DNA of 64,000 nt from PLOWO2-12-38-17 sp963709355 (lineage in GTDB: Bacteria; Planctomycetota; Brocadiia; Brocadiales; Brocadiaceae), in assembly GCA_963709355.1 (NCBI GenBank), contig CAVPVY010000005.1, positions 1,116,001 to 1,180,000 of the forward strand, written 5' to 3'. The stretch's first letter is position 1. Every line of letters begins with the position of its first letter. Below, piece by piece: positions 1 through 8,477 of the stretch. A program made the position numbers and the translations under genes. Below the pieces are notes generated by a model that saw only the letters and a program-made list of their open reading frames with translations, was not told where the DNA came from and did not search any database.

Positions 1-1
1 T

Positions 2-112
2 TATGCAGAAAACTTAGTTAAACAGGCTTACACAATTATAGACAGAATCCCGGTTGAAGATAAAACGGTGTTCAGAAATATAGCGTCCTTTATGGCACAA
101 AGGATGTCTTAA
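2..112 (+). CDS. C-terminal end of a probable polyprenyl synthetase (partial)
   Basis: The reading frame is open from the left edge and ends at a TAA at 110-112, giving the last 36 residues of a protein. The tail reads YAENLVKQAYTIIDRIP and ends in an SFMAQRM-like motif. This matches the usual C-terminus of trans-polyprenyl diphosphate synthases, where a helix (A..L...A...I..LP) is followed by a short F..R stretch. If correct, the enzyme would make the isoprenoid chain of a quinone or cell-wall lipid carrier. The catalytic aspartate-rich motifs lie outside the window, so the family call rests only on this tail. Confidence 0.45.
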   Translation, partial: YAENLVKQAYTIIDRIPVEDKTVFRNIASFMAQRMS

Positions 113-186
113 AGAGAGATAATTAAAGTATTCATAAATGTCAGGAAAATGAATATATCACAATTTAGGCTGGAGACATATTAATT

Positions 187-921
187 ATGTGGATTTTAAG
201 AATGAGTATATGGGTTATAGCAATTATTTTTATAACGTTTATTTCTTTAAATGGGTGTGGGAAGAAAGAAGTTCCTGAGAGTGTTGCAGTTACAGATAGT
301 GGGGCAGAAAGTGATGAGTCAATAGATAGTGAAGATATCAAAAAAGAAGTCAAGCTTCCTGAAAATCTGACTGCTACAGCGTATTACAATTTTGGGCTTG
401 AACAGATTAAAAAAGGGAGGTTTGACGAGGCTATTGCTGCGTGGGAAAAGGCGATTGAATTGGAACCAACAATGGCGAATGCATATGAAAAACTAGGGAA
501 GGCATATTATACAGAGGGTAGATTTCAAAAAGCAGGCGAAATATACAGGAAGGAATTGGAATTAAAACCAGACGACCCGATGATATATTTTAGTCTGGGT
601 GTTGTCTATCGTATGAACGAGCAGTACGAAGATGCTGTTAAGATGCAGATGAAAGCACTGGACTTAAACCCAACCCTTGCCAGTTCATATAATGAGCTTG
701 GTTTGACTTATTGTAAGCAGAAGAAATTGGATGAGGCTATTTCAGCCCACAAGAAAGCGCTTGAATTAGACCCAAAACTTGGAACTGCGCATAATTATCT
801 TGGCGTAGTATATCTGTTAAAGGGTATGAGCGCTGAGGCACAGGAAGAATTCGAGCAATTTAAGAAATATGAGGCAGGCAAGAATATGCCCCGTCAACAT
901 GGCGATGCTTCAGGACATTAA
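187..921 (+). CDS. TPR-repeat lipoprotein
   Basis: A 244-residue protein begins with a short hydrophobic segment ending in a lipobox-like SLNGC, so it is probably a lipid-anchored envelope protein. After an acidic linker (about residues 25-55) come five tetratricopeptide repeats, each with the A..LG..Y...G...EA...F..A pattern and often ending in ELEP, ELKP, DLNP or ELDP. TPR solenoids act as scaffolds for protein complexes, and no enzymatic motif is present. A GGAG lies about 11 bases before the ATG. It lies 75 bp after the probable prenyl synthetase and is convergent with the M48 protease. The partner is unknown. Confidence 0.85.
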   Translation: MWILRMSIWVIAIIFITFISLNGCGKKEVPESVAVTDSGAESDESIDSEDIKKEVKLPENLTATAYYNFGLEQIKKGRFDEAIAAWEKAIELEPTMANAYEKLGKAYYTEGRFQKAGEIYRKELELKPDDPMIYFSLGVVYRMNEQYEDAVKMQMKALDLNPTLASSYNELGLTYCKQKKLDEAISAHKKALELDPKLGTAHNYLGVVYLLKGMSAEAQEEFEQFKKYEAGKNMPRQHGDASGH

Positions 922-941
922 ACTTTAATACTATAAACTAA

Positions 942-2213
942 TTACGGATGACTAATTACTGATGGCCGATCACCAACTACAGACATCTTTCTTATCCTGT
1001 CCAGCACGGGTGGATGTGAGTAATAAAATTTAACATAGTAAGGGTGAGGATATAAATTTGAAAGGTTGTCCTTAGAAAGTTTTACAAGTGCAGTCGTCAT
1101 GTCCTGAGTATTATCAGTTAATTCACATGAAAAGCGGTCTGCCTCGGTTTCATGTCTTCTTGAGAAATAATTAAATACGGGCTTGAAAGGGAATGATATT
1201 ATAGTACCGATAAAACCCAAGACTATAACCTTTGTAAAGAATGTACCTTCTTTTATATAAAAAAGATGGTTGAGATTCTCACCCTGAAGAATTTTAAAAG
1301 CAACATACATAGATATAAACGCTATAAATTCTGAAACAATCAGGTGCTTTAAAAGATGTCGTTTTTTCCAATGGCCAGCCTCATGGCCAAGCGTTGCTAA
1401 GATTTCGTTACTATTTAGTTTCTCAAGCAAGGTATCGTAAAGTACAATCCTTTTAACCTTTCCTATACCGGTAAAATAGGCGTTAGTGTGTTTTGTCCTC
1501 TTTGATGCATCCATCTTTAAAACCCGCTTTACATGTATTCCAACCTTTTGCATAAGAATTTGTATACCTTTCCGGAGTGATTCTTCCTCTATTGGAGTGA
1601 ATTTATTAAAAAGTGGTTCTATCACGTAGGGAAAAATATACATAATAATAACACTGAATCCTAAAAACAGACACCATACCCAGAACCACCAGAGATCAGG
1701 ACTTCCCTGAATAATAGCAAGTCCAGCAGAAGTTATTATTGATACGAGAATTGTTGAAATTATTAAAGATTTTATAAAGTCGGTTAACCATAGTTTAAAT
1801 GTCATTGTTGTAAAGCCATACTTATTTTCAATTTTAAAAGTATGATAGAGATTGAATGGGATTGTCAGCAATGTTTCTGCATAAAACAATAATAAAAAGA
1901 AAACAATACCGGAAAGAATAAATTGTAGATTTAACGATGCAATCCATGAATTGTAAATATTAAACAGGCTGCCAAAAAGAAATAGCAGGAGGATTATGTT
2001 ATGGAAGATGGACGAGATTATTCCAAACCTTGTGTTTTCAATTATATAATTTCTTGTTTTATCAAGTAATGCCTGATCAACATAGCCTTCAAAAGATGCA
2101 GGGATTATTGAACCAAATTTATTTAAATGAGATAGATTAAGATATTCAAGGTAGTAACCAGAAAATACTACGATGAGATATAAAACGAGGACTGTGGTAA
2201 TATATTTATCCAT
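942..2213 (-). CDS. M48 family membrane metallopeptidase (Ste24/CAAX protease type)
   Basis: A 423-residue integral membrane protein with several hydrophobic helices in the first 200 residues. The zinc motif HEAGH lies near residue 277, and a downstream ETEADRFS motif near residue 355 supplies the third ligand. This is the layout of Ste24-type M48 peptidases, which in bacteria are mostly linked to membrane protein quality control. Length fits the family (about 410-430). The last dozen residues (VVGDRPSVISHP) are encoded by repeat-like sequence of the kind seen between genes here, so the natural C-terminus may have been extended. Start at the ATG of MDKYITT. Confidence 0.88.
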   Translation of the reverse strand: MDKYITTVLVLYLIVVFSGYYLEYLNLSHLNKFGSIIPASFEGYVDQALLDKTRNYIIENTRFGIISSIFHNIILLLFLFGSLFNIYNSWIASLNLQFILSGIVFFLLLFYAETLLTIPFNLYHTFKIENKYGFTTMTFKLWLTDFIKSLIISTILVSIITSAGLAIIQGSPDLWWFWVWCLFLGFSVIIMYIFPYVIEPLFNKFTPIEEESLRKGIQILMQKVGIHVKRVLKMDASKRTKHTNAYFTGIGKVKRIVLYDTLLEKLNSNEILATLGHEAGHWKKRHLLKHLIVSEFIAFISMYVAFKILQGENLNHLFYIKEGTFFTKVIVLGFIGTIISFPFKPVFNYFSRRHETEADRFSCELTDNTQDMTTALVKLSKDNLSNLYPHPYYVKFYYSHPPVLDRIRKMSVVGDRPSVISHP

Positions 2214-2291
2214 GGATATAGATTGACAGTTAAAGCTGTATTAATAATGTATTTTAGGTGAATGTTCTCAAAAGCAATTACTTTAAAGAGT

Positions 2292-3314
2292 TCAAGCTAA
2301 ATCTTCGACTTCAGAACGTGGTGTACGCATCATGAGGTTGCTTACCGCTATTAAAGGGTTTTTGTCATTAAAGAGTATATTGTAAGTCTCTCTTGTGATG
2401 GGCATTTCCACCTTGTATTTGTCAGATAACGACACGACTGATTTTGTTGTCCAGACACCCTCTGCAATTTGTTCCATGTTCTTAAGTATTTCCTGGAGTT
2501 TTCTGCCTTTTCCAATTTGTTCGCCAACCAGTCGGTTTCTACCGTAAGGACTGATACATGTTGTAATTAAATCACCAAGACCTGTTAGTCCTGAAAAAGT
2601 ATTTTTTTGTGCCCCCATGGCTACCCCTAATCGGCTGATTTCCGCAAGTCCACGGGTAATAAGCGCAGCCTTTGAATTATCGCCAAACTCTAAGCCTTCA
2701 CATATGCCAGAGGCTACGGCTATAACATTTTTCATAGCAGCGCCTAATTCAACGCCTATAATGTCGGGGTTGGTATAAACCCTGAGCCTTCCAGTTGTGA
2801 AAGTATCCTGAACAATTCTGGCAAGACCGTCTTCGTTTGAGGCTGCAACAATTGTGGTGGGCAAACCAAGTGACACTTCTTCTGCGTGGCTTGGTCCAAG
2901 AAGTAGGCAAATAGGTATTTTACCAAGTACATCTGCGATGATCTCGCTGGGTCTCATAAGTGTATCATTTTCAATTCCTTTTGTAACACTTACAACAGGT
3001 ATTTTGTCATTATATATGACCTTAAATTTAACGAGTACACTGCGCAAATACGGAGTTGGTACTGCAGAAACTACAAGCTCTGCTTCTGTAAGTTCTCTGG
3101 AAATGTCAGAGGTAATATGTATTTCAGAAGGGATATTGATTCCTTTTAAATATTTAACATTTTCTCTCTTTTCTCTTAAGTATTTAGTGTAACCCGAATC
3201 TGCACCCCATAAAATAACTTCATAACCTTTTTTTTGTAAAAGTATTGCAAGAGTGGTTCCCCACCCACCATTGCCAATAACAGTAATTTTATTATTATGT
3301 GATGTTTGAAGCAT
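2292..3314 (-). CDS. gpsA: Glycerol-3-phosphate dehydrogenase [NAD(P)+]
   Basis: A cytosolic enzyme reducing dihydroxyacetone phosphate to sn-glycerol 3-phosphate for phospholipid synthesis. The N-terminus has the Rossmann motif GNGGWGTTLA. The middle has SVTKGIE and LGPSHAEEV, and the catalytic-lysine region AAMKNVIAVASGICEGL is followed by GDNSKAALITRGLAE. Length (340) is typical. It lies downstream of glyA on the same strand, with a hairpin terminator between them, so it may have its own promoter inside that gap. No strong Shine-Dalgarno is seen before the ATG. Confidence 0.95.
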   Translation of the reverse strand: MLQTSHNNKITVIGNGGWGTTLAILLQKKGYEVILWGADSGYTKYLREKRENVKYLKGINIPSEIHITSDISRELTEAELVVSAVPTPYLRSVLVKFKVIYNDKIPVVSVTKGIENDTLMRPSEIIADVLGKIPICLLLGPSHAEEVSLGLPTTIVAASNEDGLARIVQDTFTTGRLRVYTNPDIIGVELGAAMKNVIAVASGICEGLEFGDNSKAALITRGLAEISRLGVAMGAQKNTFSGLTGLGDLITTCISPYGRNRLVGEQIGKGRKLQEILKNMEQIAEGVWTTKSVVSLSDKYKVEMPITRETYNILFNDKNPLIAVSNLMMRTPRSEVEDLA

Positions 3315-3329
3315 TTTAGTAAAGAATAT

Positions 3330-3357
3330 AAAAAATTGGGCTGGAATAATCCAGCCC
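3330..3357 (-). terminator. Rho-independent terminator after glyA
   Basis: Seven-base-pair stem GGGCTGG/CCAGCCC (3338-3344 with 3351-3357), a six-base loop, and on the minus strand a following T-rich tract (complement of the A run at 3330-3335). It lies 38 bp past the glyA stop and just before the gpsA start. Confidence 0.75.
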
Positions 3358-3394
3358 TTTAATCAACGTGTTTGTTTTTTTTAATTCAATGTTG

Positions 3395-4654
3395 TTATTT
3401 GGCAACTTGGCATGCCTCTTCTGCATATAAAGGGAAAGCATTACAGAGTTCTCTAACCGTTTTCCTAATGGAATCTTTAGCTTTAATATCACCAGGTTTT
3501 GAAATGATTTTGTCAATGCATTCTGCGATTTTTATGACTTCGGGTTCTTTCATGCCTCTTGACGATACCGTAGGTGTACCTATACGAATGCCGCTTGGTT
3601 CGTTAGGGCCCCTTTCATCGAATGGGATTGAATTTCTATTAAGTACAATATCAACTTCTTCTAGTAATGTTTGAGCTTCTTTTCCAGAAATACCTTTGTT
3701 ACTTAAATCAACCAAGAAAAGGTGGTTGTCTGTACCTCCCGATACGAGAGTATAACCCCTTTTTATAAATTCCTGTGCCATTGCCCGTGCATTCTTTACT
3801 GTTTGTCTTTGACATTCCTTGAATTCTTCTGTCATTGCTTCTTTAAAGGCTACTGCTTTTGCAGCAATGCAGTGCATGAACGGGCCTCCCTGAATACCAG
3901 GGAAGACCACAGAATCAAGCTGTTTTGCATATTTTGCTTTGCATAAAGTCAAGCCGCCTCTCGGACCCCTTAATGTTTTATGCGTTGTTGTAGTAACAAA
4001 GTCTGCGTATGGAACTGGGCTGGGATGTACGCCGCCAACTATGAGTCCGGCAATATGAGCAATATCAGCCATAAAGTATGCCTGGACTTCATCAGCAATT
4101 TTTCTAAATTTTGGAAAATCTATTATCCTCGAATATGCGCTAGCGCCGGCAATTAGCATTTTTGGCTTTGTCTTAATAGCAATGTCTCTCAGTTCATCAT
4201 AGTCAATATAACCAGAGTCTCTTTTTACACCGTAATGCACAATTTCATATAGCATGCCTGAAAAATTCTTTTTGAATCCATGTGTTAGGTGACCACCGTG
4301 TGAAAGGTCCATACCCAATACTCGGTCGCCTGGATTCAATACAGCAAGATAAACAGCCATATTTGCCTGCGAACCAGCGTGAGGCTGCACATTGGCATGT
4401 TCAGCACCAAAGAGTTGTTTTGCCCTTTCAATAGCTAGACTCTCTACAATATCAACATTTCCACATCCAGCATACCACCTTTTCCCTGAATAGCCTTCTG
4501 CATATTTATTGGTCATCAAAGAGCCCTGTGCCTCCTGCACGGCAGGACTACAAATATTTTCTGATGCAATCAGGTCAATTGTATTTTGTTGTCTTTCTAA
4601 TTCATCTTGAATAGCGCGCCAAATTTCAGGGTCATCATTTTTCAGCGTAATCAT
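3395..4654 (-). CDS. glyA: Serine hydroxymethyltransferase
   Basis: PLP-dependent cytosolic enzyme interconverting serine and glycine with tetrahydrofolate, feeding one-carbon metabolism. The 419-residue length is standard. The family signatures are clear: IDLIASENICSPAV near the N-terminus, NKYAEGYSGKRWYAGC, the GAEHANVQPHAGSQAN block, and the PLP lysine in TTTTHKTLRGPRGG near residue 226. AAGGA precedes the ATG at a good distance. It lies 20 bp downstream of prfB on the same strand, so the two are probably co-transcribed. Another folate gene (fchA-like) lies elsewhere in the window. Confidence 0.97.
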   Translation of the reverse strand: MITLKNDDPEIWRAIQDELERQQNTIDLIASENICSPAVQEAQGSLMTNKYAEGYSGKRWYAGCGNVDIVESLAIERAKQLFGAEHANVQPHAGSQANMAVYLAVLNPGDRVLGMDLSHGGHLTHGFKKNFSGMLYEIVHYGVKRDSGYIDYDELRDIAIKTKPKMLIAGASAYSRIIDFPKFRKIADEVQAYFMADIAHIAGLIVGGVHPSPVPYADFVTTTTHKTLRGPRGGLTLCKAKYAKQLDSVVFPGIQGGPFMHCIAAKAVAFKEAMTEEFKECQRQTVKNARAMAQEFIKRGYTLVSGGTDNHLFLVDLSNKGISGKEAQTLLEEVDIVLNRNSIPFDERGPNEPSGIRIGTPTVSSRGMKEPEVIKIAECIDKIISKPGDIKAKDSIRKTVRELCNAFPLYAEEACQVAK

Positions 4655-4674
4655 AATATTTCCTTAAAAACATG

Positions 4675-5782
4675 TTAGTTAGGTTTTGACATTCTCCACT
4701 TAAGATAAGCTTCCATAAAAGCATCAATTTCACCGTCAAGAACTGCCTGCGTATTCCCCGTTTCTTTGTCTGTACGCAAGTCTTTAATAAGGGAATAAGG
4801 TTGTAAAACATAAGAACGTATTTGATGTCCCCATGCAATTTCTCCCTTTTCATCATAGGCGGCATTAAGTTCTTTTTCTCTTTTTTTCTCCTTTATCTGA
4901 TACATCTTCGCCTTAAGCATGCTCAATGCCATTCTTCTGTTTTGGTGTTGCGAACGTTCGCTCTGGCATTGAACCACAAGCCCTGTCGGGATATGAGTCA
5001 TACGCACAGCAGAAGATGTTTTATTGACATGCTGTCCACCAGCGCCGGATGCACGGTAGGTATCAACCTTCAACTCATTTTCATTAACTGCAATCAAATC
5101 CTCTTCCTCAATCTCTGGTAAAACGTCAACTGCCGCAAAAGATGTATGTCTTCTCGCATTCGCATCAAAAGGTGAAATACGTACAAGACGATGAACGCCA
5201 ATTTCAGACTTTAAATACCCATAGGCGTAATCGCCTTTTATGGATAAAGTTATTCGCTTGATACCGGCTTCTTCACCGGGTAGTTCATCAATAATAGATA
5301 TTGGATATCCTTTGTTTTCTGCCCAGCGGCTGTACATACGATATAACATCGCCACCCAGTCGCAAGACTCGGTTCCACCAGCGCCAGCGTTAATGCTTAA
5401 ATAAGCATTGGAATGGTCATGAGGCTCTCCCAGCATTGTACAAAATTCTATTTTCTCGAGCCTTTTATTCAGTGTTTCAATGTCTCTGGTTAATTCAGCT
5501 TCTGCCTGTTCGTCATGTGTTTCTTCTATAAGCGTGGTTAGAATCTCTATATCGTCCAGCGATTTTTGCAATTCGTGAATCGGTACAACAATGTCTTTTA
5601 TTAATTTCAATTTTTTAATGATTTGCTGTGCCTTATCCTTATTTTCCCAAAACTGGGGTGATGATATTTGTGATTCTAAAGAGGATAACTCTTTTTCCTT
5701 GTTCTCCAGGTCAAAGTGAGTCCCTGAGATGTATCAGGCGCTCTTTAAGAGGGGTTAATTCTTTTTCAATACTACTTATCAT
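4675..5782 (-). CDS. prfB: Peptide chain release factor 2 with programmed +1 frameshift
   Basis: RF2 terminates translation at UGA and UAA. The GGQ hydrolysis motif (ASGAGGQHVNKTSSAV) and the stop-recognition tripeptide SPF are both visible. The obvious long frame starts only at a TTG at 5610. The true start is the ATG at 5780-5782, with AAAGG upstream. A 23-codon leader frame runs to CTT TGA C at 5716-5710, preceded by an AGGGA Shine-Dalgarno-like element three bases before CTT. Skipping one base (CTT-T-GAC) joins this to the main frame and gives 368 residues, the normal RF2 size. This is the classical autoregulatory frameshift: low RF2 at the in-frame UGA favours frameshifting. glyA follows. 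Confidence 0.95.
5713..5722 (-). promoter_or_regulatory. RF2 frameshift site (slippery CTT-TGA-C with internal SD)
   Basis: On the minus strand the 20th codon is AGG, then GAC TCA CTT TGA C. The AGGGA and CTTTGAC are arranged as in known prfB frameshift sites. The in-frame TGA occupies 5713-5711. Reading continues in the +1 frame as GAC CTG GAG. Confidence 0.92.
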
Positions 5783-5870
5783 ACTTAATAACCTTTGCGA
5801 TTAACGTGTTTTTTGAATGGTACATTTAGAAAAGTTTATGATAATTTCATAATACTTGCGATGTTTAAGA

Positions 5871-5950
5871 GAGCCATCAGTTCGTTCAGTATGACAGCAA
5901 AAGATAATTCAGCATTGCGATTTGTCATGCTTAGTGAAATGAAGATTCTA
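5871..5950. repeat. Inverted pair of a dispersed intergenic repeat
   Basis: 5924-5950 reads GTCATGCTTAGTGAAATGAA followed by GATTCT. On the opposite strand 5896-5871 reads GTCATACTGAACGAACTGAT followed by GGCTCT. Related copies occur at 6181-6206, 35881-35908, 36997-37069 (composite) and 56896-56921, all outside genes. The consensus resembles the GTCATnCTGAnCGAAnnGAAGnATCT repeats common in several phyla. Confidence 0.6.
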
Positions 5951-6012
5951 TTAAATTAATATTGTTTAAAAATTATAATTATGATGTCGTCATATGTCAA
6001 TATAATTTGGAA

Positions 6013-6041
6013 TTGACATGAAAAGGAAATGTGCTTATTAT
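6013..6041 (+). promoter_or_regulatory. Sigma70-like promoter for the rmlC-rmlA-rsmD operon
   Basis: TTGACA at 6013-6018 and TATTAT at 6036-6041 with 17 bp between them. It would give a leader of about 205 bases before the first gene. Confidence 0.5.
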
Positions 6042-6255
6042 GTTGGTGTTTTATGACAGCACGTAACTGATATTTTGTGTTAAGTTAATTCTTTAACCAT
6101 GTTATATTCTTTACCGATCGATCGTTTAGCACATGATTTAGGCTCGGAATAATAAATTGTCGTATTAAACTTCTCGTTCAGTCATGCCGAGCCAAGTGAT
6201 GTATCTCAATTATTAAATAGATTAACGTTATTAATTTATAAATAGGAAAGTAGCC

Positions 6256-6711
6256 ATGATACAAGGAGTTAGAGTAAAGAAACTCAAAGTTATTCTTGAT
6301 GAGCGCGGCAGGCTGATGGAGATGCTACGGAACGATGATGAATTGTTTATAAAATTTGGACAGATATATTTAACGACTGCTTATCCAGGCGTTATAAAAG
6401 CATGGCACTATCATAAAATACAGACAGACCACTTTGTTGTTGTTCATGGAATAATGAAGATAGTTCTATATGATGGACGGAAAGACTCTGCTACCTTTGG
6501 ACAGATAGAAGAGTATTTTGCAGGCGTGCACAACCCTGTTCTGATACAGATACCGCCTATGGTCATGCATGGTTTTAAATGTATAAGTGAACATGAGGCA
6601 ATTGTTATTAACTGCCCTACGGAGTTGTACAACTACGAATCGCCTGATGAATATCGGATAGACCCTCGCAGTAGTGAAATACCATATAATTGGGATAGAA
6701 AGGATGAATAA
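6256..6711 (+). CDS. dTDP-4-dehydrorhamnose 3,5-epimerase family cupin (RmlC-like)
   Basis: A 151-residue cupin resembling RmlC/RfbC sugar-nucleotide epimerases. The fold is indicated by IKAWHYHKIQTDHFVVVHG, where the WHYH is in the position of the RmlC active-site histidine region, then KIVLYDGR and PPMVMHGFKC. It is shorter than classical RmlC (about 180), so the exact reaction could be a 3- or 3,5-epimerisation or isomerisation of a dTDP- or CDP-sugar. GGAAAG precedes the ATG. Its stop overlaps the start of the next gene (TAATG), a nucleotidyltransferase of the same pathway, which supports a role in deoxysugar synthesis for surface polysaccharide. Confidence 0.8.
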   Translation: MIQGVRVKKLKVILDERGRLMEMLRNDDELFIKFGQIYLTTAYPGVIKAWHYHKIQTDHFVVVHGIMKIVLYDGRKDSATFGQIEEYFAGVHNPVLIQIPPMVMHGFKCISEHEAIVINCPTELYNYESPDEYRIDPRSSEIPYNWDRKDE

Positions 6712-7442
6712 TGAAGGGAGTTGTCCTTGCCGGCGGCTTGGGTACAAGATTAATGCCTTTAACAAAAATCACCAATAAACACCTACTGCCTGTTTATAAC
6801 GAGCCAATGGTATATTATCCTATTAAGACGCTTATCAACGCCGGGATTAATGATATAATGGTTGTCACAGGCGGTAATAATGCCGGAGAATTCCTGAGAT
6901 TGCTGGGAAACGGTAAACAATTTGGTTTAAAACATATCAGCTATACTTACCAGGAAGGCGAGGGGGGTATTGCGGATGCATTGAGTCTGGCTGCGGAATT
7001 TGCTGATGGCGATAAAATTGTAGTGATACTTGGTGATAATATTATTGAAAATAATATCGTCAAGCAAAAAGAGGCATTTGAGAAACAAAAAGAGGGTGGA
7101 AGGATTATATTAAAAAAAGTCCAGCATCCAGAGCACTTTGGAGTGCCTGAGCTTGACGGTGATAAGGTTATCCGTATCGAAGAAAAACCAAAGAAGCCCA
7201 AATCTGAGTATGCGGTTATTGGTATTTACATGTATGATTACAGGGTATTTGATGTAGTAAGGACGCTGATACCCTCTGACCGTGGTGAACTAGAAATTAC
7301 AGATGTGAACAATTATTACATAAAACACGGGTTAATGGTGTATGATACGCTGGACGGTTGGTGGATTGATGCCGGAGGTTCACACGATAATCTTGCTATG
7401 GCTACCCAGTTAGTCATAAAAACAGGTGCTAATAAACTGTGA
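6711..7442 (+). CDS. Glucose-1-phosphate thymidylyltransferase family (RmlA-like)
   Basis: A 243-residue sugar nucleotidyltransferase. The N-terminal pyrophosphorylase signature KGVVLAGGLGTRLMPLT and the following NKHLLPVYNEPMVYYPI are those of RmlA. VVILGDNI provides the metal-binding aspartate, and FGVPELDG, RIEEKPKKPKS and GWWIDAGG follow. It should activate a sugar 1-phosphate with dTTP (or a related NTP), matching the epimerase-family gene it overlaps by one base. It is somewhat shorter than E. coli RmlA (about 290), as is common in this subgroup lacking the C-terminal helices. The stop overlaps the GTG start of rsmD (GTGA). Confidence 0.85.
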   Translation: MKGVVLAGGLGTRLMPLTKITNKHLLPVYNEPMVYYPIKTLINAGINDIMVVTGGNNAGEFLRLLGNGKQFGLKHISYTYQEGEGGIADALSLAAEFADGDKIVVILGDNIIENNIVKQKEAFEKQKEGGRIILKKVQHPEHFGVPELDGDKVIRIEEKPKKPKSEYAVIGIYMYDYRVFDVVRTLIPSDRGELEITDVNNYYIKHGLMVYDTLDGWWIDAGGSHDNLAMATQLVIKTGANKL

Positions 7443-8014
7443 GGGTAATTGCCGGTGCAGCAAGAGGTATTCACCTTAAGTCAATAAAGGGATTGCAGAC
7501 AAGGCCCATAACAGACAGGATAAAGGAAGCCCTGTTTAATATACTTTATAATGTCATTCCTGATAGTATTATGCTTGATTTGTACGCAGGCACAGGTGCG
7601 ATTGGGATTGAGGCGCTGAGCAGGGGGGCTAAGTACTGTACTTTTGCTGAGATCGATAGAGAAGCAATTCAGATTATTAAAAAAAACCTTGAGACAACAA
7701 AACTAAAGGACAAGGCTCAGGTTTTAAGATGCGATGCGTTAGAAATTATTCCTTACCTGGAAAAAGACAATCTGAAAATTAATATAGTCTTTGCCGGTCC
7801 GCCATATCCTTTGGTAGGAAAATCTCCATATCGGGATAAACTTTTGATGTTATTTGATAATTTATGCAGTAGTAAAATTGTGCAAACAGACAGCATTCTA
7901 ATCTTACAACACACGAAGTCTGATTTTACAATACCTGTAGAAGCATCCAATCTGGATTTGTATGACGTTCGTATTTATGGTGATACACAAATATCTTTTT
8001 TTAAAACAAAATAA
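7439..8014 (+). CDS. rsmD: 16S rRNA (guanine966-N2)-methyltransferase, altered catalytic motif
   Basis: RsmD uses S-adenosylmethionine to methylate G966 of 16S rRNA. The 191-residue protein has RVIAGAARGIHL at the N-terminus, TRPITDRIKEALFNIL, and the SAM motif MLDLYAGTGAIGIEALSRGA. The family active-site motif is normally D/N-PPY/F. Here it reads FAGPPYPL, because codon GGT replaces the expected GAT or AAT. That substitution would be expected to impair catalysis, unless it is a sequencing error. A GTG start overlaps the stop of the RmlA-like gene by GTGA, so translation is probably coupled. Confidence 0.88.
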   Translation: MRVIAGAARGIHLKSIKGLQTRPITDRIKEALFNILYNVIPDSIMLDLYAGTGAIGIEALSRGAKYCTFAEIDREAIQIIKKNLETTKLKDKAQVLRCDALEIIPYLEKDNLKINIVFAGPPYPLVGKSPYRDKLLMLFDNLCSSKIVQTDSILILQHTKSDFTIPVEASNLDLYDVRIYGDTQISFFKTK

Positions 8015-8018
8015 ATGT

Positions 8019-8477
8019 ATGGGCAATGCAAGACAAATAAAGAACGTAATGGATAATATACAACCATGGTATAAAGGCGGTCTGATGTTTGAATGTCAGC
8101 GTTGCGGGAGGTGCTGTCGTGGCGAACCGGGTGTTGTATGGATAAATAAAAGAGCGATGGTTGAAATAGCCAAATTCCTTGGTATTACAAGGGCGTCGTT
8201 TGCAAGAAGCTATTTAATAAGTATTAATGGTAGATACAGTCTTATAGAATATGGGAATGGTGATTGCATGGATTGCATCATGTACGATAGCGGGTGCAGG
8301 ATTTATTCCGTTAGACCGTGTCAATGCAGGTCATTCCCATTCTGGACGTCAAATCTGGAAACAAGGGAAGCATGGGAGGAATTAAAAAAGACATGTCCTG
8401 GTGTGGGTAAAGGGAGATTGCACGCATTTAAAACAATACAGGAGGATCTAAAGATATATGAATCACGCCTTGATTGA
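8019..8477 (+). CDS. YkgJ-family cysteine cluster protein (first of a tandem pair)
   Basis: Contains CQRCGRCCRGEPG near the N-terminus, then C..C.MYDSGCRIYSVRPCQCRSFP, the cysteine pattern of the YkgJ (CxxCxxCC) family. These proteins are thought to bind zinc or an iron-sulfur cluster, and their function is mostly unknown. The frame is open upstream into rsmD, but the ATG at 8019, five bases after the rsmD stop, is more sensible. The ATGs at 8049 and 8085 are also possible. Its 3' end overlaps the next gene by 20 bp. Confidence 0.8.
   Translation: MGNARQIKNVMDNIQPWYKGGLMFECQRCGRCCRGEPGVVWINKRAMVEIAKFLGITRASFARSYLISINGRYSLIEYGNGDCMDCIMYDSGCRIYSVRPCQCRSFPFWTSNLETREAWEELKKTCPGVGKGRLHAFKTIQEDLKIYESRLD

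Larger units (their letters stand above)
5783..6255. other. Intergenic region between prfB and the rmlC-like gene
   Basis: This 473-bp gap holds no supportable gene. It contains two facing copies of a dispersed repeat (5871-5896 and 5924-5950), a third related copy at 6181-6206, and a sigma70-like promoter at 6013-6041. Confidence 0.7.
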
